From Rattus norvegicus (lineage: Eukaryota; Chordata; Mammalia; Rodentia; Muridae), in contig NC_086032.1 of NCBI RefSeq assembly GCF_036323735.1, positions 48,043,335-48,107,334 on the forward strand: a DNA stretch of 64,000 nt, written 5' to 3'. Below are positions 1 to 11,439 of the stretch, piece by piece (within the stretch, counting starts at the first letter, position 1; each line of letters opens with the position of its first letter). Under the pieces are notes generated by a model. That model did no database searches, was not told the origin of the DNA, and worked only from the letters and a program-made list of their open reading frames with translations. A program made the translations under genes and the position numbers.

Positions 1-3000
1 CCGAATCTGAGTAACATGGTGAATTCGGTTAGTTCCCAATAGGCCGCAGTAGTAATAAGTGGACTGTTCGGGATATAGAAAAATTTTCACGAATGGAATC
101 AAAATTTCCAGGCAAATTCAGTGAGTTCCCAATTTGACATGCTTGTATGAGTTTGCTTTTCAATATCGAGCAACATATTAAGGAACGAAATCCAAGTATC
201 ATGGTGAATTGAATAGGTTCCCAATAGGATTCGCATGTAATAAGCTTGTTATTCAATATAGAGCAACGTTTTAACGAACTGAAGCACTGTTTCTTGGTGA
301 ATTCAGTTAGTTCCTAGTAGCCTGCTCTTGTAATATGTGTACTTTTAAAGATTTATAAAAATTTGGTGAGCCGAATCTGAGTAACATGGTGAATTTGGTT
401 AGTTCCCAATAGGCGGCAGTAGTAATAAGTGGACTGTTCGGGATATAGAAAAATTTTCACGAATGGATACAAAATTTCCAGGCAAATTCAGTGAGTTCCC
501 AATTTGACATGCTTGTATGAGTTTGCTTTTCAATATCGAGCAACATATTAAGGAACGGAATCCAAGTATCATGGTGAATTGAGTAGGTTCCCAATAGGAT
601 TCGCATGTAATAAGCTGGATATTCAAGTTAGAGCAACGTTTAAACGAACTGAAACACTGTTTCTTTGTGAATTCAGTTAGTTCCTAGTAGCCTGCTCTTG
701 TAATATGTGTACTTTTCAAGATTTATAAAAATTTGGTGAGCCGAATCTGAGTAACATGGTGAATTCGGTTAGTTCCCAATAGGCCGCAGTAGTAATAAGT
801 GGACTGTTCGGGATATAGAAAAATTTTCACGAATGGAATCAAAATTTCTAGGCGAATTCATTGAGTTCCCAATGGGCATGCTTGTACGAGTTTCCTTTTC
901 ATTATCGAGCAACATTTTAAGGAACGGACTCTAAGTATCATTGTGAATTGAATAGGTTCCCAATAGGATTCGCATGTAATAAGCTTGTTATTCAAGATAG
1001 AGCAACGTTTTAACGAACTGAAACACTGTTTTTTGGTGAATTCAGTTAGTTCCTAGTAGCCTGCTCTTGTAATATGTGTACATTTCAAGATTCATAAAAT
1101 TTGGTGAGCCGAATCTGAGTAACATGGTGAATTCGGTTAGTTTCCAATAGGCCGCAGTAGTAATAAGTGGCCTGTTCGGGATATAGAAAAATTTTCACGA
1201 ATGGAATCAAAATTTCTAGGCGAATTCAGTGAGTTCCAATGGGACATGCTTGTATGAGTTTGCTTTTCAAAATCGAGCAACATTTTAAGGAACGGAATCT
1301 AAGTATCATGGTGAATTGAATAGGTTCCCAATAGGATTCGCATGTAATAAGCTTGTTACTCAAGATAGAGCAACGTTTTAACCAACTGAAACACTGTTTC
1401 TTTGTGAATTCAGTTAGTTCCTAGAAGCCTGCTCTTGTAATATGTGTACTTTTAAAGATTTATAAAAATTTGGTGAGCCGAATCTGAGTAACATGGTGAA
1501 CTCGGTTCCCAATAGGCCGCAGTAGTAATAAGTGGACTGTTCGGGATATAGAAAAATTTTCACGAATGGAATCAAAATTTCTAGGCGAATTCAGTGAGTT
1601 CCCAATGGGAATTGCTTGTATGAGTTTGCTTTTCAATATCGAGCAACATTTTAAGGAACGGAATCCAAGTATCATGGTGAATTGAGTAGGTTCGCAATAG
1701 GATTCGCATGTAATAAGCTTGTTACTCAAGATAGAGCAACATTTTAACGAACTGAAACACTGTTTCTTTGTGAATTCAGTTAGTTCCTAGTAGCCTGCTC
1801 TTGTAATATGTGTACTTTTAAAGATTTATAAAAATTTGGTGAGCCGAATCTGAGTAACATGGTGAATTCGGTTAGTTCCCAAAGGCCGCAGTAGTACTAA
1901 GTGGACTGTTCGGCATATAGAAAAATTTTCACGAATGGAATCAAAATTTCTAGGCGAATTCAGTTAGTTCCCAATGGGACATGCTTGTATGAGTTTGCAT
2001 TTCATTATCGAGCAACATTTTCAGGAACGGACTCTAAGTATCATGGTCAATTGAGTCGGTTCCCAGTAGGATTCGCATGTAATAAGCTTGTTATTTAAGA
2101 TAGAGCAACGTTTTAACGAACTGAAACACTGTTTCTTTGTGAATTCAGTTAGTTCCTAGTAGCCTGCTCTTGTAATATGTGTACTTTGAAAGATTTATAA
2201 AAATTTGGTGAGCCGAATCTGAGTAAATGGTGAATTCGGTTAGTTCCCAGTAGGCCGCAGTAGTAATAAGTGGACTGTTCGGGATATAGAATAATTTTCA
2301 CGAATGGAATCAAAATTTCGAGGCAAATTCAGTGAGTTCCCAATGGGACATGCTTGTATGAGTTTGCATTTCATTATCGAGCAATATTTTAAGGAACGGA
2401 ATCCAAGTATCATGGTGAATTGAGTAGGTTCCCAATAGGATTCGCATGTAAAAGCTTGTTATTCAAGATAGAGCAACGTTTTAACGAACTGAAACACTGT
2501 TTTTTGGTGAATTCAGTTAGTTCCTAGTAGCCTGCTCTTGTAATATGTGTACATTTCAAGATTCATAAAATTTGGTGAGCCGAATCTGAGTATCATGGTG
2601 AATTCGGTTAGTTTCCAATAGGCCGCAGTAGTAATAAGTGGCCTGTTCGGGATATAGAAAAATTTTCACGAATGGAATCAAAATTTCTAGGCGAATTCAG
2701 TGAGTTCCAATGGGACATGCTTGTATGAGTTTGCTTTTCAAAATCGAGCAACATTTTAAGGAACGGAATCTAAGTATCATGGTGAATTGAATAGGTTCCC
2801 AATAGGATTCGCATGTAATAAGCTTGTTACTCAAGATAGAGCAACGTTTTAACCAACTGAAACACTGTTTCTTTGTGAATTCAGTTAGTTCCTAGTAGCC
2901 TGCTCTTGTAATATGTGTACTTTTAAAGATTTATAAAAATTTGGTGAGCCGAATCTGAGTAACATGGTGAACTCGGTTCCCAATAGGCCGCAGTAGTAAT

Positions 3001-6000
3001 AAGTGGACTGTTCGGGATATAGAAAAATTTTCACGAATGGAATCAAAATTTCCAGGCAAATTCAGTGAGTTCCCAATTTGACATGCTTGTATGAGTTTGC
3101 TTTTCAATATCGAGCAACATTTTAAGGAACGGAATCCAAGTATCATGGTGAATTGAGTAGGTTCGCAATAGGATTCGCATGTAATAAGCTTGTTACTCAA
3201 GATAGAGCAACATTTTAACGAACTGAAACACTGTTTCTTTGTGAATTCAGTTAGTTCCTAGTAGCCTGCTCTTGTAATATGTGTACTTTTAAAGATTTAT
3301 AAAAATTTGGTGAGCCGAATCTGAGTAACATGGTGAATTCGGTTAGTTCCCAAAGGCCGCAGTAGTACTAAGTGGACTGTTCGGCATATAGAAATATTTT
3401 CACGAATGGAATCAAAATTTCTAGGCGAATTCAGTGAGTTCCCAATGGGACATGCTTGTATGAGTTTGCATTTCATTATCGAGCAACATTTTCAGGAACG
3501 GACTCTAAGTATCATGGTGAATTGAGTCGGTTCCCAATAGGATTCGCATGTAATAAGCTTGTTATTTAAGATAGAGCAACGTTTTAACGAACTGAAACAC
3601 TGTTTCTTTGTGAATTCAGTTAGTTCCTAGTAGCCTGCTCTTGTAATATGTGTACTTTGAAAGATTTATAAAAATTTGGTGAGCCGAATCTGAGTAAATG
3701 GTGAATTCGGTTAGTTCCCAGTAGGCCGCAGTAGTATAAGTGGACTGTTCGGGATATAGAATAATTTTCACGAATGGAATCAAAATTTCGAGGCAAATTC
3801 AGTGAGTTCCCAATGGGACATGCTTGTATGAGTTTGCATTTCATTATCGAGCAACATTTTAAGGAACGGACTCTAAGTATCATGGTGAATTGAGTCGGTT
3901 CCCAATAGGATTCGCATGTAATAAGCTTGTTATTCAAGATAGAGCAAAGTTTTAACGAACTGAAACACTGTTACTTTGTGAATTCAGTTAGTTCGTAGTA
4001 GCCTGCTCTTGTAATATGTGTACTTTTAAAGATTTATAAGAATTTGGTTAGCCGAATCTGAGTAACATGGTGAATTCGGTTAGTTCCCAATAGGCCGCAG
4101 TAGTAATAAGTGGACTGTTCGGGATATAGAAAAATTTTCACGAATGGAATCAAAATTTCCAGGCAAATTCAGTGAGTTCCCAATTTGACATGCTTGTATG
4201 AGTTTGCTTTTCAATATCGAGCAACATATTAAGGAACGAAATCCAAGTATCATGGTGAATTGAATAGGTTCCCAATAGGATTCGCATGTAATAAGCGTGT
4301 TATTCAAGATAGAGCAACGTTTTAACGAACTGAAACACTGTTTCTTTGTGAATTCAGTTAGTTCATAGTAGCCTGCTCTTGTAATATATGTACTTTTCAA
4401 GATTTATAAAAATTTGGTGAGCCGAATCTGAGTAACATGGTGAATTCGGTTAGTTCCCAATAGGCCGCAGTAGTAATAAGTGGACTGTTCGGGATATAGA
4501 AAAATTTTCACGAATGGAATCAAAATGTCTAGGCGAATTCAAGAGTTCCCAATGGGACATGCTTGTATGAGTTTGCTTTTCAATATCGAGCAACATTTTA
4601 AGGAACGGAATCTAAGTATCATGGTGAATTGAATAGGTTCCCAATAGGATTCGCATGTAATAAGCTTGTTACTCAAGATAGAGCAACGTTTTAACCAACT
4701 GAAACACTGTTTCTTTGTGAATTCAGTTAGTTCCTAGTAGCCTGCTCTTGTAATATGTGTACTTTTAAAGATTTATAAAAATTTGGTGAGCCGAATCTGA
4801 GTAACATGGTGAACTCGGTTCCCAATAGGCCGCAGTAGTAATAAGTGGACTGTTCGGGATATAGAAAAATTTTCACGAATGGAATCAAAATTTCTAGGCG
4901 AATTCAGTGAGTTCCCAATGGGAATTGCTTGTATGAGTTTCTTTTCAATATCGAGCAACATTTTAAGGAACGGAATCCAAGTATCATGGTGAATTGAGTA
5001 GGTTCGCAATAGGATTCGCATGTAATAAGCTTGTTACTCAAGATAGAGCAACATTTTAACGAACTGAAACACTGTTTCTTTGTGAATTCAGTTAGTTCCT
5101 AGTAGCCTGCTCTTGTAATATGTGTACTTTTAAAGATTTATAAAAATTTGGTGAGCCGAATCTGAGTAACATGGTGAATTCGGTTAGTTCCCAAAGGCCG
5201 CAGTAGTACTAAGTGGACTCTTCGGCATATAGAAAAATTTTCACGAATGGAATCAAAATTTCTAGGCGAATTCAGTGAGTTCCCAATGGGACATGCTTGT
5301 ATGAGTTTGCATTTCATTATCGAGCAACATTTTCAGGAACGGACTCTAAGTATCATGGTGAATTGAGTCGGTTCCCAATAGGATTCGCATGTAATAAGCT
5401 TGTTATTTAAGATAGAGCAACGTTTTAACGAACTGAAACACTGTTTCTTTGTGAATTCAGTTAGTTCCTAGTAGCCTGCTCTTGTAATATGTGTACTTTG
5501 AAAGATTTATAAAAATTTGGTGAGCCGAATCTGAGTAAATGGTGAATTCGGTTAGTTCCCAGTAGGCCGCAGTAGTAATAAGTGGACTGTTCGGGATATA
5601 GAATAATTTTCACGAATGGAATCAAAATTTCGAGGCAAATTCAGTGAGTTCCCAATGGGACATGCTTGTATGAGTTTGCATTTCATTATCGAGCAATATT
5701 TTAAGGAATGGAATCCAAGTATCATGGTGAATTGAGTAGGTTCCCAATAGGATTCGCATGTAAAAGCTTGTTATTCAAGATAGAGCAACGTTTTAACGAA
5801 CTGAAACAGTGTTTCTTTGTGAATTCAGTTAGTTCCTAGTAGCATGCTCTTGTAATATGTGTACTTTTCAATATTTATAAAAATTTGGTGAGCCGAATCT
5901 GAGTATCATGGTGAACTCGGTTAGTTCCCAATAGGCCGCAGTAGTAATAAGTGGACTGTTTGGGATATAGAAAAATTTTCACGAATGGAATTAAAATTTC

Positions 6001-6279
6001 TAGGCGAATTCAGTGAGTTCCCAATGGGCATGCTTGTATGAGTTTGCTTTTCATTATCGAGCAACATTTTAAGAAACGAACTCTAAGTATCATGGTGAAT
6101 TGAATAGGTTCCCAATAGGATTCGCATGTAATAAGCTTGTTATTCAATATAGAGCAACGTTTTAACGAACTGAAGCACTGTTTCTTGGTGAATTCAGTTA
6201 GTTCCTAGTAGCCTGCTCTTGTAATATGTGTACTTTTAAAGATTTATACAAATTTGGTGAGCCGAATCTGAGTAACATG
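1..6279. repeat. Domain I HOR copy, left-truncated by the window, with an internal 4-mer insertion
   Basis: Monomers start at 19 (b), 389 (c), 759 (d), 1127 (e), 1496 (f), 1862 (g), 2230 (h with foreign tail), 2598 (e), 2967 (f variant), 3333 (g), 3701 (h with domain II-like tail), 4070 (a), 4440 (k), 4809 (f), 5174 (g), 5542 (h) and 5911 (i). Relative to the 14-mer copy that follows, it has four extra monomers e-f-g-h, so monomer b at 19 and the next b at 6,650 are 6,631 bp apart. The first 2.5 kb matches 11,810-14,280 closely (offset 11,791), while 2,598 onwards matches 7,758 onwards (offset 5,160). Confidence 0.9.
1127..4069. repeat. Tandem duplication of a 4-monomer block e-f-g-h (about 1,471 bp)
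   Basis: Monomers e, f, g, h at 1127-2597 are followed directly by e, f, g, h at 2598-4069 instead of by i and a. The two blocks are offset by 1,471 bp. The first h ends with the D unit of type d, and the second h ends with a domain II-like tail, so both junctions are chimeric monomers. The f of the second block has the aatttgacatg form of unit B borrowed from types a-c. Confidence 0.88.
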
Positions 6280-9200
6280 GTGAATTTGGTTAGTTCCCAA
6301 TAGGCGGCAGTAGTAATAAGTGGACTGTTCGGGATATAGAAAAATTTTCACGAATGGAATCAAAATTTCCAGGCAAATTCAGTGAGTTCCCAATTTGACA
6401 TGCTTGTATGAGTTTGCTTTTCAATATCGAGCAACATATTAAGGAACGAAATCCAAGTATCATGGTGAATTGAATAGGTTCCCAATAGGATTCGATTGTA
6501 ATAAGCGTGTTATTCAAGATAGAGCAACGTTTTAACGAACTGAAACACTGTTTCTTTGTGAATTCAGTTAGTTCATAGTAGCCTGCTCTTGTAATATATG
6601 TACTTTTCAAGATTTATAAAAATTTGGTGAGCCGAATCTGAGTAACATGGTGAATTCGGTTAGTTCCCAATAGGCCGCAGTAGTAATAAGTGGACTGTTC
6701 GGGATATAGAAAAATTTTCACGAATGGAATCAAAATTTCCAGGCAAATTCAGTGAGTTCCCAATTTGACATGCTTGTATGAGTTTGCTTTTCAATATCGA
6801 GCAACATATTAAGGAACGAAATCCAAGTATCATGGTGAATTGAATAGGTTCCCAATAGGATTCGCATGTAATAAGCTTGTTATTCAATATAGAGCAACGT
6901 TTTAACGAACTGAAGCACTGTTTCTTGGTGAATTCAGTTAGTTCCTAGTAGCCTGCTCTTGTAATATGTGTACTTTTAAAGATTTATAAAAATTTGGTGA
7001 GCCGAATCTGAGTAACATGGTGAATTTGGTTAGTTCCCAATAGGCGGCAGTAGTAATAAGTGGACTGTTCGGGATATAGAAAAATTTTCACGAATGGATA
7101 CAAAATTTCCAGGCAAATTCAGTGAGTTCCCAATTTGACATGCTTGTATGAGTTTGCTTTTCAATATCGAGCAACATATTAAGGAACGGAATCCAAGTAT
7201 CATGGTGAATTGAGTAGGTTCCCAATAGGATTCGCATGTAATAAGCTGGATATTCAAGTTAGAGCAACGTTTAAACGAACTGAAACACTGTTTCTTTGTG
7301 AATTCAGTTAGTTCCTAGTAGCCTGCTCTTGTAATATGTGTACTTTTCAAGATTTATAAAAATTTGGTGAGCCGAATCTGAGTAACATGGTGAATTCGGT
7401 TAGTTCCCAATAGGCCGCAGTAGTAATAAGTGGACTGTTCGGGATATAGAAAAATTTTCACGAATGGAATCAAAATTTCTAGGCGAATTCATTGAGTTCC
7501 CAATGGGCATGCTTGTACGAGTTTCCTTTTCATTATCGAGCAACATTTTAAGGAACGGACTCTAAGTATCATTGTGAATTGAATAGGTTCCCAATAGGAT
7601 TCGCATGTAATAAGCTTGTTATTCAAGATAGAGCAACGTTTTAACGAACTGAAACACTGTTTTTTGGTGAATTCAGTTAGTTCCTAGTAGCCTGCTCTTG
7701 TAATATGTGTACATTTCAAGATTCATAAAATTTGGTGAGCCGAATCTGAGTATCATGGTGAATTCGGTTAGTTTCCAATAGGCCGCAGTAGTAATAAGTG
7801 GCCTGTTCGGGATATAGAAAAATTTTCACGAATGGAATCAAAATTTCTAGGCGAATTCAGTGAGTTCCAATGGGACATGCTTGTATGAGTTTGCTTTTCA
7901 AAATCGAGCAACATTTTAAGGAACGGAATCTAAGTATCATGGTGAATTGAATAGGTTCCCAATAGGATTCGCATGTAATAAGCTTGTTACTCAAGATAGA
8001 GCAACGTTTTAACCAACTGAAACACTGTTTCTTTGTGAATTCAGTTAGTTCCTAGTAGCCTGCTCTTGTAATATGTGTACTTTTAAAGATTTATAAAAAT
8101 TTGGTGAGCCGAATCTGAGTAACATGGTGAACTCGGTTCCCAATAGGCCGCAGTAGTAATAAGTGGACTGTTCGGGATATAGAAAAATTTTCACGAATGG
8201 AATCAAAATTTCCAGGCAAATTCAGTGAGTTCCCAATTTGACATGCTTGTATGAGTTTGCTTTTCAATATCGAGCAACATTTTAAGGAACGGAATCCAAG
8301 TATCATGGTGAATTGAGTAGGTTCGCAATAGGATTCGCATGTAATAAGCTTGTTACTCAAGATAGAGCAACATTTTAACGAACTGAAACACTGTTTCTTT
8401 GTGAATTCAGTTAGTTCCTAGTAGCCTGCTCTTGTAATATGTGTACTTTTAAAGATTTATAAAAATTTGGTGAGCCGAATCTGAGTAACATGGTGAATTC
8501 GGTTAGTTCCCAAAGGCCGCAGTAGTACTAAGTGGACTGTTCGGCATATAGAAATATTTTCACGAATGGAATCAAAATTTCTAGGCGAATTCAGTGAGTT
8601 CCCAATGGGACATGCTTGTATGAGTTTGCATTTCATTATCGAGCAACATTTTCAGGAACGGACTCTAAGTATCATGGTGAATTGAGTCGGTTCCCAATAG
8701 GATTCGCATGTAATAAGCTTGTTATTTAAGATAGAGCAACGTTTTAACGAACTGAAACACTGTTTCTTTGTGAATTCAGTTAGTTCCTAGTAGCCTGCTC
8801 TTGTAATATGTGTACTTTGAAAGATTTATAAAAATTTGGTGAGCCGAATCTGAGTAAATGGTGAATTCGGTTAGTTCCCAGTAGGCCGCAGTAGTATAAG
8901 TGGACTGTTCGGGATATAGAATAATTTTCACGAATGGAATCAAAATTTCGAGGCAAATTCAGTGAGTTCCCAATGGGACATGCTTGTATGAGTTTGCATT
9001 TCATTATCGAGCAACATTTTAAGGAACGGACTCTAAGTATCATGGTGAATTGAGTCGGTTCCCAATAGGATTCGCATGTAATAAGCTTGTTATTCAAGAT
9101 AGAGCAAAGTTTTAACGAACTGAAACACTGTTACTTTGTGAATTCAGTTAGTTCGTAGTAGCCTGCTCTTGTAATATGTGTACTTTTAAAGATTTATAAG

Positions 9201-11439
9201 AATTTGGTTAGCCGAATCTGAGTAACATGGTGAATTCGGTTAGTTCCCAATAGGCCGCAGTAGTAATAAGTGGACTGTTCGGGATATAGAAAAATTTTCA
9301 CGAATGGAATCAAAATTTCCAGGCAAATTCAGTGAGTTCCCAATTTGACATGCTTGTATGAGTTTGCTTTTCAATATCGAGCAACATATTAAGGAACGAA
9401 ATCCAAGTATCATGGTGAATTGAATAGGTTCCCAATAGGATTCGCATGTAATAAGCGTGTTATTCAAGATAGAGCAACGTTTTAACGAACTGAAACACTG
9501 TTTCTTTGTGAATTCAGTTAGTTCATAGTAGCCTGCTCTTGTAATATATGTACTTTTCAAGATTTATAAAAATTTGGTGAGCCGAATCTGAGTAACATGG
9601 TGAATTCGGTTAGTTCCCAATAGGCCGCAGTAGTAATAAATGGACTGTTCGGGATATAGAAAAATTTTCACGAATGGAATCAAAATGTCTAGGCGAATTC
9701 AAGAGTTCCCAATGGGACATGCTTGTATGAGTTTGCTTTTCAATATCGAGCAACATTTTAAGGAACGGAATCTAAGTATCATGGTGAATTGAATAGGTTC
9801 CCAATAGGATTCGCATGTAATAAGCTTGTTACTCAAGATAGAGCAACGTTTTAACCAACTGAAACACTGTTTCTTTGTGAATTCAGTTAGTTCCTAGTAG
9901 CCTGCTCTTGTAATATGTGTACTTTTAAAGATTTATAAAAATTTGGTGAGCCGAATCTGAGTAACATGGTGAACTCGGTTCCCAATAGGCCGCAGTAGTA
10001 ATAAGTGGACTGTTCGGGATATAGAAAAATTTTCACGAATGGAATCAAAATTTCTAGGCGAATTCAGTGAGTTCCCAATGGGAATTGCTTGTATGAGTTT
10101 CTTTTCAATATCGAGCAACATTTTAAGGAACGGAATCCAAGTATCATGGTGAATTGAGTAGGTTCGCAATAGGATTCGCATGTAATAAGCTTGTTACTCA
10201 AGATAGAGCAACATTTTAACGAACTGAAACACTGTTTCTTTGTGAATTCAGTTAGTTCCTAGTAGCCTGCTCTTGTAATATGTGTACTTTTAAAGATTTA
10301 TAAATATTTGGTGAGCCGAATCTGAGTAACATGGTGAATTCGGTTAGTTCCCAAAGGCCGCAGTAGTACTAAGTGGACTCTTCGGCATATAGAAAAATTT
10401 TCACGAATGGAATCAAAATTTCTAGGCGAATTCAGTGAGTTCCCAATGGGACATGCTTGTATGAGTTTGCATTTCATTATCGAGCAACATTTTCAGGAAC
10501 GGACTCTAAGTATCATGGTGAATTGAGTCGGTTCCCAATAGGATTCGCATGTAATAAGCTTGTTATTTAAGATAGAGCAACGTTTTAACGAACTGAAACA
10601 CTGTTTCTTTGTGAATTCAGTTAGTTCCTAGTAGCCTGCTCTTGTAATATGTGTACTTTGAAAGATTTATAAAAATTTGGTGAGCCGAATCTGAGTAAAT
10701 GGTGAATTCGGTTAGTTCCCAGTAGGCCGCAGTAGTAATAAGTGGACTGTTCGGGATATAGAATAATTTTCACGAATGGAATCAAAATTTCGAGGCAAAT
10801 TCAGTGAGTTCCCAATGGGACATGCTTGTATGAGTTTGCATTTCATTATCGAGCAATATTTTAAGGAATGGAATCCAAGTATCATGGTGAATTGAGTAGG
10901 TTCCCAATAGGATTCGCATGTAAAAGCTTGTTATTCAAGATAGAGCAACGTTTTAACGAACTGAAACAGTGTTTCTTTGTGAATTCAGTTAGTTCCTAGT
11001 AGCATGCTCTTGTAATATGTGTACTTTTCAATATTTATAAAAATTTGGTGAGCCGAATCTGAGTATCATGGTGAACTCGGTTAGTTCCCAATAGGCCGCA
11101 GTAGTAATAAGTGGACTGTTTGGGATATAGAAAAATTTTCACGAATGGAATTAAAATTTCTAGGCGAATTCAGTGAGTTCCCAATGGGCATGCTTGTATG
11201 AGTTTGCTTTTCATTATCGAGCAACATTTTAAGAAACGAACTCTAAGTATCATGGTGAATTGAATAGGTTCCCAATAGGATTCGCATGTAATAAGCTTGT
11301 TATTCAATATAGAGCAACGTTTTAACGAACTGAAGCACTGTTTCTTGGTGAATTCAGTTAGTTCCTAGTAGCCTGCTCTTGTAATATGTGTACTTTTAAA
11401 GATTTATACAAATTTGGTGAGCCGAATCTGAGTAACATG
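6280..11439. repeat. Domain I HOR copy, 14-mer of 5,160 bp
   Basis: Starts are 6280 a, 6650 b, 7020 c, 7390 d, 7758 e, 8127 f variant, 8493 g, 8861 h with domain II-like tail, 9230 a, 9600 k, 9969 f, 10334 g, 10702 h and 11071 i. It lacks the first i of the 15-mer. From about 2,598-7,390 to 7,758-12,550 the match at offset 5,160 is almost perfect by eye. The few differences I found include 4,479/9,639, 5,145/10,305, 6,494/11,654 and 7,315/12,475. This is therefore one of the youngest duplications in domain I. Confidence 0.92.

Noticed and set aside
19..388. CENP-B box-like motif
   Set aside because: I checked ttcg-containing positions in the monomer consensus (ctgttcgggatatag, ggattcgcatg, attcggttag) and the reverse strand. 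None has the required spacing to a CGGG, and the consensus contains no CCCG on this strand. A strict CENP-B box is not present.
1127..1495. Identification with a named satellite family or a particular species
   Set aside because: The 370 bp length and AT content resemble many insect and plant satellites, but I do not recognise the sequence, and length alone is not evidence. A database search with the consensus would decide it.
1901..2098. Plus-strand open frame of 65 codons, also at 13,691-13,888
   Set aside because: It is open only because the g monomers here have private substitutions, and its second occurrence is the duplicate of the same monomer. It is absent from other g monomers and has no recognisable domain.
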